The notes under the pieces: generated by a model
What the model was told of the DNA's origin: nothing
What the model saw: the letters and a program-made list of their open reading frames with translations, nothing else
Database searches by the model: none
Made by a program: the position numbers and the translations under genes
IMG/VR virus record: IMGVR_UViG_3300005664_000088
Location: 1-23,497 of that record
Length of the DNA: 23,497 bases
Reading direction: 5' to 3' (one strand)
Source: a virus
Shown here: in pieces, positions 5,822 to 14,646 of the stretch
Layout: each line of letters starts with the position of its first letter
Position numbering within the stretch: position 1 is the first letter of the stretch

Positions 5822-5998
5822 CTAAGAAGTCAAGGAATTCTTGGTTAAAATCTTCTGTTTAAAGTAGGAAGGTGGGGTGGCTTCTATTTTCTTTAAAGCT
5901 TCAGCACAAGTGTCCAGGCTTTCTTTTAAAACCCTTTCAAACTCCTTTTCCATCCCTTTAAAATCCTCTTGTTCGTAAAGATTATTCTTCGTCAGCAT
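5822..5998 (-). CDS. small hypothetical helical protein
   Basis: This frame encodes 58 aa from ATG at 5998, overlapping the end of the upstream membrane-protein gene by 17 bases. A further in-frame TTG at 6010 is less likely. An internal ATG at 5953, preceded by AAGAGGA about ten bases away, would give a 43-aa protein and is a real alternative. The middle is a charged amphipathic helix (E-K-E-F-E-R-V-L-K-E-S-L), followed by a P-P-S-Y-F-K turn and a basic tail. There is no membrane segment. The family is unknown. It is the last gene before the 68-base gap, so it may end the ejection-module transcript. Confidence 0.5.
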   Translation of the reverse strand: MLTKNNLYEQEDFKGMEKEFERVLKESLDTCAEALKKIEATPPSYFKQKILTKNSLTS

Positions 5999-6206
5999 CG
6001 AGTTTCTCAATCAAACGGGTCATCACACGTGTGTTGTTCTCGACTGTTAAAAGAAACTTGTTACTTAAAGCTTCCAGTTTGTCTAAAAGGACTTCCTGTT
6101 TGGCCCAGAGGGTTTGGACAGTTTTAACTAAAACAACGATGACCAGAATAAGGAACCCTACAAAAGCCCCGTATTCACTAATTATTTTATCTATATATTG
6201 ATCCAA
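5982..6206 (-). CDS. small membrane protein with coiled-coil tail, holin-like
   Basis: This 74-aa protein has one strong transmembrane helix at about residues 14-33 (F-V-G-F-L-I-L-V-I-V-V-L-V), then a long amphipathic, leucine-containing helix likely to be a coiled coil, and an acidic end (D-A-D-E-E). The start is TTG at 6204-6206, five bases after the stop of the 1789-aa gene, with AGGA about 11 bases upstream. The architecture fits a single-span holin or an i-spanin-like protein, yet the lysis cassette is 5 kb away and already holds a holin-like and a spanin pair. It could instead serve the ejection machinery or a second lysis function. Role uncertain. Confidence 0.6.
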   Translation of the reverse strand: MDQYIDKIISEYGAFVGFLILVIVVLVKTVQTLWAKQEVLLDKLEALSNKFLLTVENNTRVMTRLIEKLDADEE

Positions 6207-6211
6207 GTCGC

Positions 6212-9200
6212 TTAGTTTCCTGTCGTTTTTTTCAGGGCTTCATAGCGACCTGTGGCTTTTGCAGCCTTGTTTAATTCTCCGTATTGTACCCCTCCAGCCA
6301 AGCGCTGAGCAACAGCCTCGTTGACAGAAGAGAAAAAAGATCCTATATCGTAAGGTACGTTTTTCTTAGTCAGGAACTCCTGCAAATCAGAAACAACATC
6401 CGAATATTTTTGAGCCCATTTCTTGGCTTCCTCGGGGTTACCCTCTTGGTACGCCCTGAGCTCCCTCGTGCGGTAATTCTTTGCTCTGGCTCTGAATTTA
6501 TCCATTGCTGGCTTGTAACGACCATTCTCAAGGGTAGCCCAGTAGCGCTCGTCTCTGGCGTTTGCAACCGTACCGGAACCAATACCCATAGCTCTAAGAG
6601 CTATCTGATCCGGTTCCGCACGGAGATCCTCAGGAGTAACCAGCTGCTTACCTTTACCGGTAACAGCGCCTTCGTCGTAGTACGTATAAGCTTTTAAAAG
6701 GTTGGAAATAGCCATAGGAGTAATCATCGTACCTATCTTAGCCGTGCTTTCGTCTGTGTTGTAGGCTTTCCAGGCTTGTATACCTTGCGTCAGCATAGAA
6801 CCTTGAACACCTGCCAACTCCGTCATATCCCCTTGAACACCCATCGCAGCCAATATCACGTCTTGACCAATTAAAGGTAATCCGATACGTTTGGATACGT
6901 CGATGTTGGTTAAAGATCTAAAGATACCGTTGGTTACAAAGCGGCCAGCGACAGGGCCCCCAGTGGCTTCCGCCAGAGTTTCCTGCATCAATTGATTGAG
7001 ATCAACATCTTCACCTTCTATTCCTGCGTAGGCTTCTTCAGCCAACTCCTTGAACAGGTCAGCTCCTGGAAGACCCATAAGGCCAGCAAAAAGGAACAAA
7101 GAGGCGACAGTCGTAGCAAGAGCTTTCTTGCCTTCAGGACCTCTACCATACATCCTGGCGAGAAACTCAAGAGCTTGCTGAGGGTAGGTCTGAAAAGGAA
7201 ACACAAAGGCACCTAGGCCACCTCTAAGAACATCAGAGCGACCGGTTTTACCAAAGACTGCGTGAGCTTCGTCTAGACCAAAAAGAACTACGTCATCTAT
7301 AAGGGGAAGACCAGAGATCTTTCTTTGTGCTTGAAATCGGTAATCCTGAGCAAGAACATTAGCAGCCTTTTGAAGAGCCTGTGGATTCTCCTGAAACATC
7401 TGGTAGTGAGCGTTGGCCGTAGCAAATCTTGTTGCTTGCTCCATAGCTGAAATAGGTATACCCAAATAGTTGGTTACCTCGTTTAATTTTGTCTTAGCTT
7501 TACCGCCAATAGTTTTGTCTTTGAAAGAAGCTTTCTCTGTGGTGTCGTAGCGATATGTGCCTGTTTGCTCTTCCAAGAAAGCGGCACCTGTACGACCAGC
7601 CTTAAACATACGCTTGTTAAACTCTATTTGCTTGGACGTGTACTTGTGTTTATCTCTCAAATCGTCCAAAAACTTTTGTTCATCAACTCTAAAAACCAAA
7701 GAACCGTTCTCTAGTTGATACGCGTTTTTATTCGTCATAGCTGACATGGCGACTTTAAAATTATTCGAAATATAGCGCATGTTCTTTATCGGATTAGGGT
7801 TGTACTGCGTCATCGAGCCTAACGTTGTTGTCGGAAGGGTCATAATCTGCAGAGCTGCTGAAGACAGGTTACCGCCCATAGTCCAGACAAAGTTAAGCGC
7901 CCTGATCTCCTGGAAGGAGTCAAAGGGGGAGGATGTATAATCTACATACTTTTGTATCTTTTCTTTAATGTTTTTGTGGTTGTCACCCAGCTCGTTTTGA
8001 ATACGGTTGTTGTATTCTTGCATCATAGGTGCGTATTTCTGCTTGGCGAAGTAATGAGCGCTGGACGTGGCGTAGGAGCTTAGAACCCTGTCCCAGTCTT
8101 GCGAGTACCCTGGAATGTTCTCAGAAGGCGCGAACCTACGGGCAAACCCCTTAAACTTCACATCTCTTTCAAGTTGCTCTTTGATTTGTTGATACGCTTT
8201 CTCATCTTTGGCAGAACCCAATAGACCGCTTAAAAGTTCAAACGTAAGCTGGCTTTCACCAATCTTGTCGTAGACATTGGCGTAAGTCATCTCGAAACCA
8301 TCATAAACAACATAATCGTTGTTATCACGGTAGTCCTTAAGGGCTTTCTGTACGGCTTCGTATTGTTGTCTGTTATACCGGCCAAAATGCTTACCCTCTT
8401 CAACCTGTGCATGGTACACGGGTTTGGCATCCGGCTTCACTTTGCCAGACTTGGTTATGTTGTCTTTCAGGTGTACGGTGAAGCCGTACGTTCCAAAACG
8501 CATGTGAGGGACAAAAGCTTTAGATCGCATACGCTCGATGTCTTCCAGGTTTTGCACTTGGTCCTGGATGAAGTCACGGTCCTTTGCCGACATTTGGTCA
8601 TTATCGAGCATTTTAAAAGCTTCTTTCTGAATAGCTTGAGGAGACATTTTTATAGCGCCTGGGATCAGTTTTTCCAAAGCGGCGCGGGACATCATCTCGG
8701 CATCGTTAAGGGGTTCCTTAAGGTACCTGTCAAGATCTTGAATAACACCCAACATACGCTTGTCTTTAATCGCCACGATTTGACCATCTCTTTCAAAAAC
8801 CAGGGAACCATCTTGATCGTAACTAAAGTTTTGACCGGTCATTCTTAAGTGGTCAATCACAGAACCAGCTTTAACGCGTACTTGCGCTTCGCGCTCAGAG
8901 AAGTATCTTTCGCCCATCTCGCGGTATTTGGTCATCAAGTTTGACTGCATATCTTCCTGCGTCCTTTTGATCGCAAAGACAACACCGGCAACAGGGTTAA
9001 CCGAGGCTAGGTGTGCAAAAGAAGAAAGAAATCTTTGGTACAAACCTAAATCTTTATTAGATGCCTTTTCTTCATCAAACCTATCTTTGGCAAATTGTTC
9101 AAACGCATCGTCTTGATCCTTCCAGTGACCTTCTTGGAGTTGATCGGAAAACTTTTGTAACCTGGCTTCCCTGATGGCTTTTACACCGTCCGCAGCAGCT

Positions 9201-11581
9201 TGTTTAGCCGACTGATCCGCAGTGTCGAACAGATCTTCCAAGGACTGAAGACCTTGCAGCTTCATCTTTCTTTGAACATCTTTAAGTGTTTTTAACGCCT
9301 TGTTAAACTCTCTTTTCAGTTTCTTAGGAACGTAAGGTAGTTTTACACCTTTACGTTTTGCTTCGGCGTATTCAGCGAACTTGTTAGCGATAATCTCACG
9401 GCGACCCTCAGGAGTTTTCGCCCAGGCTTTTAGGGTATTCTTAAGGTCTCCTGAGGCTTTCACCACAAGGGGTATTGATTGATCAACAGCTTCTGCGTCA
9501 AAGGAACCTTTATCCGCCAAATAATTCCAAGCCTCTAGGAGAGGTGTTTCCAAGTTGATAAAATTTGAGGGGTCGTTGAAGTTTAAAGCTGCAGACATCA
9601 AATTAGCTTCTTGCACGGTTTCCACAGGGGCTACGGGGTTACCGTTCTGGTCTAAAGTCTCGGGTACGTTAAAAGACACATTATCAGCTTTAATGCGGTT
9701 TAAAGAACGTATTGTTTCTTGAACCTGCATTTGAACCGCTTGCTGACTTTTTCTTTTGTCGGCTTTAACCTTTAACTTCGAGGCGTTGTTGTTTATTTCA
9801 ACTTCAGGAGCCACGGGTGTCTTTGGTTGTACGGGTGTATCCGCTTTAACCAAGGGTACTGGCTCTGTATACGATTTACGCATAATGGCTCCAGCAATAT
9901 CTTCTTTGGTTCTTGTGACGTTGGACTTGGTGTCAGAAATCTCGCTTTCGGGAACACCTTTGGATCTCGCTATTTCAATAAGCTGAGGTTTGGTGTAAGT
10001 CAAAAGGTCTTTAAACTTTTTGTTTTGAACCTTCATGTCTTCAGCTATAAAACCTGGAAGCTCAGAAATAGAGGGCTCATTCGGCGCTTGAGCTGGTGTA
10101 TATTTATTTTGTCTTTGTTTCACTTGCGCTTGTGCAGTGACCGCAAGGGCTTCCCCTGTGGACTCTAAAGGCAAACTTTGGATTTCAACCTTAAAAGGCT
10201 TTACGGGTTTTGCGATAAAAGGGGATTGCGGGGCAATGATCTCAGCCAGGCTCTTTGTCGCTGCGTCTGTTTGAACCTTATTTAGGTCAACATCACCTAT
10301 TGGTGTTTTGTTTTGGATTTTGACTCTTAAGGGAGCCGTAGGGGTTAACCCCGAGGAATTCTTAAGGTTCATCTGCATGTGGGCCTGAAGGTTTTCCTTG
10401 GCTACCCCTGAGAACAACGACTGGTAACCGAGCCGATTGTTCTCCACACGATCCAGCATGACGTTGGCTGCTTTGATCTTCTCTTCAGCTTTAAAGGCAT
10501 CAGGAGAAAAGCCGTTATTACGAAGAACCGCATCAGCAGCCTCCGGTGTGTCGATAATGGATGATTTTGGAGCTTGCTCTTTTAAAACGTCTTCTCGGAT
10601 AACCTCTTCCAAACCCTTTTTGGCTTTCTCGGGAAGACCTTTAGGAATCCCCGAAAGACCGGAATAAAGACCGGATGCTGATCCGAAACCGCCACCTTGT
10701 ACAGCGGCTGCAATGGCAGAATCGAGGTATTCGTTAGCGGCTTCTTCGGAAGTAAAAGGATTGACCTCCAGATTGGCTGCAGAACGCTCCAGGGCTTGCT
10801 GTAGGACCTCTCCAGGTACCCCTACAGCTATCGCTTCAGAGACCTTACCCATGACGTTCTTGGCGACACCAGGGGCCACATTCTCAAAGACCTTCTCTCC
10901 TACGGCTGTTAAGCCAGTCTTCGCCAGGACCCCACCTAGGACCGCTTCTACGGCTGCTTGCGGGACTGCGAGGACTGCGGCTTTTGGGAGGTTTGGTTCT
11001 TGTCCTTCGTCGAGTTGTCTGGAAACATTAAAACCGGTAAAAATAGGCAAAGCAGCCAGAGTAGCACCGACACCAAAGCCTCCAACCTTGGCGACCAGTT
11101 CGGCAACAGGGTGGGGAAGATTAGGAGCAATAGTAGCGCCAGCGACACCACCTGCCATAATAGCCGCCATTTGCGGAGAATTGAGACCAATCTGTTCTTT
11201 GGCGTAATCAAGAAATTTACCCGCTCCTTCAGGGATAGAATCAGCTTTTAAAATATCACGCCAGTCTGTAGCGTTTACCAACAGCTGTCCAGCTTTTTCT
11301 TTTTGCTTTTGAAACTCCTGCGTGGCTAGGGCTTGCTCTTCGCTATCACCAGTCAACTCATTCCAACCGGCGTTTAAAGCAGCGCCAGCACCGGAAAGAC
11401 CAGCAGCGCCAGCCCTGACAGATTCCCAAAAGGTTGGAGAGGCAGCACTAGGCTGCGGTGTGGGGGCTAGTTGCGCGAAGTGCTGCGTGGCAAACGCCTC
11501 AACTTGCTCAGGGGTAGCTCCTTCGGGGCCCTCGAACTTGTAAATCTTTGAATCGGGACCTTGTACTTTGTAGATCGGCAT
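6212..11581 (-). CDS. giant internal virion / DNA-ejection protein with PLxRG-type region
   Basis: This 1789-aa protein starts at ATG 11579-11581, with GGAAG nine bases upstream. Residues 1-35 (I-Y-K-V-Q-G-P-D, then A-T-P-E-Q-V-E-A-F) match the N-terminal motif of phage ejection proteins. Hydrophobic, glycine/alanine-rich segments lie at about 135-185 and 201-223. A SAP/Rho-N-like helix pair is at about 524-570, and charged helical segments run through 700-900. The C-terminal part (about 1230-1680) resembles the PLxRG domain: M-E-Q-A-T-R-F at 1380, F-P-F-Q-T-Y-P at 1461, and a membrane-like helix at 1487-1509. By analogy with T7 gp15/gp16 it would form the internal core and be injected to help DNA cross the envelope. 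No lytic transglycosylase motif was found. It is the last large gene of the ejection module. Confidence 0.85.
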   Translation of the reverse strand: MPIYKVQGPDSKIYKFEGPEGATPEQVEAFATQHFAQLAPTPQPSAASPTFWESVRAGAAGLSGAGAALNAGWNELTGDSEEQALATQEFQKQKEKAGQLLVNATDWRDILKADSIPEGAGKFLDYAKEQIGLNSPQMAAIMAGGVAGATIAPNLPHPVAELVAKVGGFGVGATLAALPIFTGFNVSRQLDEGQEPNLPKAAVLAVPQAAVEAVLGGVLAKTGLTAVGEKVFENVAPGVAKNVMGKVSEAIAVGVPGEVLQQALERSAANLEVNPFTSEEAANEYLDSAIAAAVQGGGFGSASGLYSGLSGIPKGLPEKAKKGLEEVIREDVLKEQAPKSSIIDTPEAADAVLRNNGFSPDAFKAEEKIKAANVMLDRVENNRLGYQSLFSGVAKENLQAHMQMNLKNSSGLTPTAPLRVKIQNKTPIGDVDLNKVQTDAATKSLAEIIAPQSPFIAKPVKPFKVEIQSLPLESTGEALAVTAQAQVKQRQNKYTPAQAPNEPSISELPGFIAEDMKVQNKKFKDLLTYTKPQLIEIARSKGVPESEISDTKSNVTRTKEDIAGAIMRKSYTEPVPLVKADTPVQPKTPVAPEVEINNNASKLKVKADKRKSQQAVQMQVQETIRSLNRIKADNVSFNVPETLDQNGNPVAPVETVQEANLMSAALNFNDPSNFINLETPLLEAWNYLADKGSFDAEAVDQSIPLVVKASGDLKNTLKAWAKTPEGRREIIANKFAEYAEAKRKGVKLPYVPKKLKREFNKALKTLKDVQRKMKLQGLQSLEDLFDTADQSAKQAAADGVKAIREARLQKFSDQLQEGHWKDQDDAFEQFAKDRFDEEKASNKDLGLYQRFLSSFAHLASVNPVAGVVFAIKRTQEDMQSNLMTKYREMGERYFSEREAQVRVKAGSVIDHLRMTGQNFSYDQDGSLVFERDGQIVAIKDKRMLGVIQDLDRYLKEPLNDAEMMSRAALEKLIPGAIKMSPQAIQKEAFKMLDNDQMSAKDRDFIQDQVQNLEDIERMRSKAFVPHMRFGTYGFTVHLKDNITKSGKVKPDAKPVYHAQVEEGKHFGRYNRQQYEAVQKALKDYRDNNDYVVYDGFEMTYANVYDKIGESQLTFELLSGLLGSAKDEKAYQQIKEQLERDVKFKGFARRFAPSENIPGYSQDWDRVLSSYATSSAHYFAKQKYAPMMQEYNNRIQNELGDNHKNIKEKIQKYVDYTSSPFDSFQEIRALNFVWTMGGNLSSAALQIMTLPTTTLGSMTQYNPNPIKNMRYISNNFKVAMSAMTNKNAYQLENGSLVFRVDEQKFLDDLRDKHKYTSKQIEFNKRMFKAGRTGAAFLEEQTGTYRYDTTEKASFKDKTIGGKAKTKLNEVTNYLGIPISAMEQATRFATANAHYQMFQENPQALQKAANVLAQDYRFQAQRKISGLPLIDDVVLFGLDEAHAVFGKTGRSDVLRGGLGAFVFPFQTYPQQALEFLARMYGRGPEGKKALATTVASLFLFAGLMGLPGADLFKELAEEAYAGIEGEDVDLNQLMQETLAEATGGPVAGRFVTNGIFRSLTNIDVSKRIGLPLIGQDVILAAMGVQGDMTELAGVQGSMLTQGIQAWKAYNTDESTAKIGTMITPMAISNLLKAYTYYDEGAVTGKGKQLVTPEDLRAEPDQIALRAMGIGSGTVANARDERYWATLENGRYKPAMDKFRARAKNYRTRELRAYQEGNPEEAKKWAQKYSDVVSDLQEFLTKKNVPYDIGSFFSSVNEAVAQRLAGGVQYGELNKAAKATGRYEALKKTTGN

Positions 11582-11585
11582 TTGA

Positions 11586-13805
11586 TTATTCTTCCGTGCC
11601 TATGAACTTGAACCCGCCGGGAGTAGAAGGTGTCACGTTGGCTAAGCCAGCATCTTGTGACTTTGTTCCTACTATTGCTTGAGCTTCAACCAGTGATTCT
11701 TTTTGCATTCTATCCAAATCTTCTTTCGAAATAGTCATACCGGCACGTTGTTCAATTTTCTTTTGCAAGATCTTGGCTGCAGCAGACGACAAAGGATCTC
11801 CTTTTTCGGAAGCTTGTGCCTGTTTATAAGCTACTTCGGCTTGTATCTCTTGTTTTTTAAGTGGGAAAAGCTCTTGGTTCATCTTTTGGTTATCCCTAGA
11901 GATCTCCGTTTGAAGTTTGTAGGATTCAGCTCTGTCTTGAGCCAACTGATTTTCCAAGGCTTGCTGCTGAGCTTCAGACTTAATTTTGTCGATTTGCATT
12001 TTAGTGGTCATACCTTGCATCACGGAGTTACCCAAAGCTTCGCCAAAGCCTTCACCTGGGGAAGCCAGCATACGGGCACCAAAGGCAAGAAGCGGTAAGT
12101 TCCAACCCGGACTTTCTTCTTTAGTCGTGTTTGGTTGAGCCATTTGCTGTGTAAAGCGGGCCATCTGTTCATCGTTCATTTGAGAACCGTCAGGGTTCAA
12201 ATAGGAGCCCTCAGGAGATTCTGAAGGTGTTTCTTCGGGGCTCTCTTTAATACGGTGCTTGTCCATCATCTCGGCTATAGCTAAAACATTCTTATTCATT
12301 TCTGGGTCAAGGTCGTCGGGACTCATGTTGTCGGCAAAGAACTTAGCGAATTCAGGTGAGGATTTACGACCAACTTTACCTTCAGAAGCATCATAAGCCG
12401 CAGCTTGCTGTAGTTGGTACATAGCTTCGTTTTTATTTTTGTCACCCAAATTAACCGTATCTTCTTCCTTGGGTTTTGAAGGGGAGGTTAGCCAGTCACC
12501 CAGCAATTGAAGATCTGTGGTAGGCGCACGAAGAGCCTCTAAAGGAAGTGTTCCTACAGCAGCACCTAATGAGCCTAAGCCTAGAAAACCGTTTTTACCG
12601 TAACCTGCAGCCTTGGTTAAAGGTGAATCGTCTTCAGAAGGTGAGTAGGCAGCTCTACGGTTAGACTTAATAATTCCCGTTAAAGCTTCGTAAAGAGGGT
12701 TCAAAATATCCCTGTCATGGCTAACAGAGCCGCCAGAAGCGTAACCCTTCACTTGGCCGCCTTCCTTAAAAATAGATCCGCGTAAGGGTCCGTTGACAAG
12801 GTTGTAAACACTGGAGCCAGTACCAAAACCTGTACCACCCATCATGCTGCTTAAACCCGCCATTCCAGAGCCTAACATTCCTCCCAAAGAGCCCAGGCCA
12901 CCTAAGCCTAAAGAAGCTCCGCCCGTGAAAGGTGCAGCCAGCATCGAGCCTAGCCCGAGCATGGAGCTTAAGGGGCTGCTGCCTGGTTGCGTTTGGGTAT
13001 TTGTCGTCGTACCTTGAGTGTGCTGGCTAGTCGTAAGTTGAGCCATAGGATAAAGGATGCTGCTAAGAAAGTTAACTTGGTCATACGGATACTGCTGTTG
13101 TTTAGCGAATTGACCGTAATCCCAGTTCAAACCTTGTTGAGCCTGATTTTGCTGTGTAGCCCCAGTTTGCTCCAAAGCAGCCAGACCCGTAAGATCCTGT
13201 GCCTGGTTTGCACCTGCAAGTTGGCTCATAAGGGTTCCTGAGTTCAACTGGTTTTGTTGCTGGCTCAAAGCTAAGTTCTGAGCGTCTCCGTAAGCTGTTT
13301 GAAGACCTTGTGTCTGTATGTCGCTCAAACGCGTGTTTAAATCGTTGTAAGCGTTAGCCTCGACAACGCCGTGACGGTCTCCACCGAAAGCTCCTGCGTT
13401 GGCTGCAGCGTCACCTATAGAGTTCATTTGAATATCGAAGTCGCGCAAAGCACCGCGTTTGGTTTGATCCACAACGTTTTGCATATAAGGCGACATATAC
13501 TGAGAGATATCGGATGAAGTCAGATTTTGAGAGCCGGAATTCAAAAGACTTTGTGCCTGGACTTGCAAAGGGTTCTGCTGTCCTTGCATGTCCTTGACAC
13601 CTTGAAAAGCTTGAAGTTGCTCAGGCGTAAGACCTGCGACACCTTGGCCTGTGTAAGGTGTGTAAGGGCTAAGAGACAAAGAGTTAGCTCTGTTGGCTAA
13701 ATCAGGAAATAAATCCTTCAAGTAGTCAGGTAAAACAGGTGTCTGTGTTTGGTCGATTGAGGAAGTGGAAGTGGATTTTTTAGAACCACCTAAAAGGCCG
13801 CCCAT
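11586..13805 (-). CDS. internal virion / ejection protein (739 aa)
   Basis: The N-terminal 250 residues carry motifs of a podovirus structural family: Y-T-G-Q-G-V-A-G-L-T-P-E-Q at 51-63, S-Q-Y-M-S-P-Y-M-Q-N-V at 101-111, and G-A-F-G-G-D-R-H-G-V at 138-147, with a Q-rich helical stretch to 240. A Gly/Leu-rich, membrane-active-looking segment follows (280-330), then E-G-G-Q-V-K-G-Y-A-S-G-G-S-V at 348-361. The second half is charged and helical, with a long coiled coil at about 605-680. Four bases separate it from the 1789-aa gene, so the two are surely co-translated. Likely role: an injected core protein acting with the 1789-aa protein. The Gly-rich part could be buried in, or inserted into, a membrane. 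Confidence 0.78.
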   Translation of the reverse strand: MGGLLGGSKKSTSTSSIDQTQTPVLPDYLKDLFPDLANRANSLSLSPYTPYTGQGVAGLTPEQLQAFQGVKDMQGQQNPLQVQAQSLLNSGSQNLTSSDISQYMSPYMQNVVDQTKRGALRDFDIQMNSIGDAAANAGAFGGDRHGVVEANAYNDLNTRLSDIQTQGLQTAYGDAQNLALSQQQNQLNSGTLMSQLAGANQAQDLTGLAALEQTGATQQNQAQQGLNWDYGQFAKQQQYPYDQVNFLSSILYPMAQLTTSQHTQGTTTNTQTQPGSSPLSSMLGLGSMLAAPFTGGASLGLGGLGSLGGMLGSGMAGLSSMMGGTGFGTGSSVYNLVNGPLRGSIFKEGGQVKGYASGGSVSHDRDILNPLYEALTGIIKSNRRAAYSPSEDDSPLTKAAGYGKNGFLGLGSLGAAVGTLPLEALRAPTTDLQLLGDWLTSPSKPKEEDTVNLGDKNKNEAMYQLQQAAAYDASEGKVGRKSSPEFAKFFADNMSPDDLDPEMNKNVLAIAEMMDKHRIKESPEETPSESPEGSYLNPDGSQMNDEQMARFTQQMAQPNTTKEESPGWNLPLLAFGARMLASPGEGFGEALGNSVMQGMTTKMQIDKIKSEAQQQALENQLAQDRAESYKLQTEISRDNQKMNQELFPLKKQEIQAEVAYKQAQASEKGDPLSSAAAKILQKKIEQRAGMTISKEDLDRMQKESLVEAQAIVGTKSQDAGLANVTPSTPGGFKFIGTEE

Positions 13806-13811
13806 AGTGTT

Positions 13812-14255
13812 TTAAATTCCGAAAGTTAACAAGAACCCACTCTTTTTGAAACCTTGTTTCTCGAAAAGTCTTTCTTTGGCCGGTGTTCTGTCGTTACTCA
13901 TGAAAGTCATGATTACCGGTAATTTATTTAATTTTGAAAAATCTTTCATGGCTCCTGCCAGAGCTTTAAAGACTTTCCCACCTTTACGGTGTTCTGGGTC
14001 TACAAAAAAAATGTAGTCAGAAATAACAGGAGTCGAACTCCACCAAGTAGTAACTATCTGAGTTCCTACAAAGCCTTTTATTTTACCTTCTTCTTTGAAG
14101 ATAAACAAAGGACTCTCAGACCATTTATCGTAAAAAAACTCTGTTGTTTTAGCTAGGTCTACTTTAGGCAGGTTTTCAAAACCATGTTCTTTAGGGATCG
14201 TAAGGGCCATCTTAATGACAACCGGCAGATCTTCTTTAGCTGCGGTAAAAATCAA
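13812..14255 (-). CDS. GNAT-family N-acetyltransferase
   Basis: This 147-aa protein follows the GNAT fold in order: a first strand with A-A-K-E-D-L-P at 5-11, a central strand I-K-G-F-V-G at 59-64, and D-Y-I-F-F-V-D-P-E-H-R-K-G-G-K-V-F at 80-96, where R90-K-G-G-K is the acetyl-CoA pyrophosphate loop (R/Q-x-x-G-x-G/A, with G-K in place of the second small residue). The last motif is L-F-E-K-Q-G-F at 130-136. The start appears to be TTG at 14253-14255, because the family's first strand begins right there; the next ATG is too far in. It sits between a small virion protein and the ejection proteins, so its substrate may be a virion protein or a host factor met early in infection. Acceptor unknown. 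Confidence 0.82.
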   Translation of the reverse strand: MIFTAAKEDLPVVIKMALTIPKEHGFENLPKVDLAKTTEFFYDKWSESPLFIFKEEGKIKGFVGTQIVTTWWSSTPVISDYIFFVDPEHRKGGKVFKALAGAMKDFSKLNKLPVIMTFMSNDRTPAKERLFEKQGFKKSGFLLTFGI

Positions 14256-14261
14256 AGGTTG

Positions 14262-14591
14262 TTACTTTGTCTGTTTACTTGTCGCTTGGCTCACCATCTC
14301 GGATAAGGGAGGGGATTGCTCTTTACCCCCTTGTTTCATCATAGCACGCACTTGCGTGATAATCTGGTTTAAAACCCTGGAGCCAGCGTCTGAAGAACCA
14401 TTACCCACAAAAGAGACTACATCAGCGGGAAAAACAAATTCCCCTTCTGACAGGGCTGCGGGTTGTTCTCCGTCTATTTGTGCGGGAACAAAGTCAGCAA
14501 GACCTCCACCGGAACCTTGGACAGGTCCTGCCTGTTCCGAAGGATCATTCATAATGTCACCTAAAAGGGAAGATATGGGGTTCATAGGCAT
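14262..14591 (-). CDS. small conserved virion-type protein (L-S-E-G-E-F-V-F-P-A-D-V-V motif)
   Basis: This is a 109-aa protein. The first 45 residues are flexible (Gly, Pro, Asp, Gln). The central L-S-E-G-E-F-V-F-P-A-D-V-V at 47-59, followed by G-N-G-S-S-D-A-G-S-R at 63-72, is a motif I recognise from small podovirus proteins encoded next to the internal/ejection genes; its function is not known to me. The remainder is a helix with M-M-K-Q and a polar tail. It is the first gene after a 62-base gap with a sigma70-like promoter and has no clear Shine-Dalgarno. Two ATG codons (residues 1 and 3) are possible starts. It may be a virion component or a scaffold for the ejection complex. Confidence 0.65.
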   Translation of the reverse strand: MPMNPISSLLGDIMNDPSEQAGPVQGSGGGLADFVPAQIDGEQPAALSEGEFVFPADVVSFVGNGSSDAGSRVLNQIITQVRAMMKQGGKEQSPPLSEMVSQATSKQTK

Positions 14592-14614
14592 GTAGGTTGG
14601 TTTGCTCGACTTTT

Positions 14615-14646
14615 ACAGGGTATATTCTATCATTCCAGACAGGGTA
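14615..14646 (-). repeat. 8-bp direct repeat flanking the -10 element
   Basis: TACCCTGT (minus strand) occurs at 14639-14646 and again at 14615-14622, 24 bases apart. One copy lies in the spacer just after the -35 element and the other just after the -10 element. Such placement would suit a repressor or activator operator, but an 8-base repeat in A/T-rich DNA can also be chance. Confidence 0.35.

Noticed and set aside
6284-6697. 137-aa plus-strand frame
   Set aside because: It is antisense to the C-terminus of the ejection protein and has no motif or ribosome-binding site.
8363-8848. 161-aa plus-strand frame inside the giant ejection gene
   Set aside because: It is fully antisense to the 1789-aa protein, which has clear family motifs; the composition has no recognisable fold.
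10713-11207. 164-aa plus-strand frame, Ala/Thr/Arg-rich
   Set aside because: It mirrors the Ala/Gly-rich N-terminal segment of the ejection protein; it is a shadow of biased codons.
11586-13805. Tail-fibre identity for the 739-aa protein
   Set aside because: The Y-T-G-Q-G-V-A-G-L-T-P-E-Q and R-H-G-V blocks and its place beside the 1789-aa protein fit an internal/ejection protein better.
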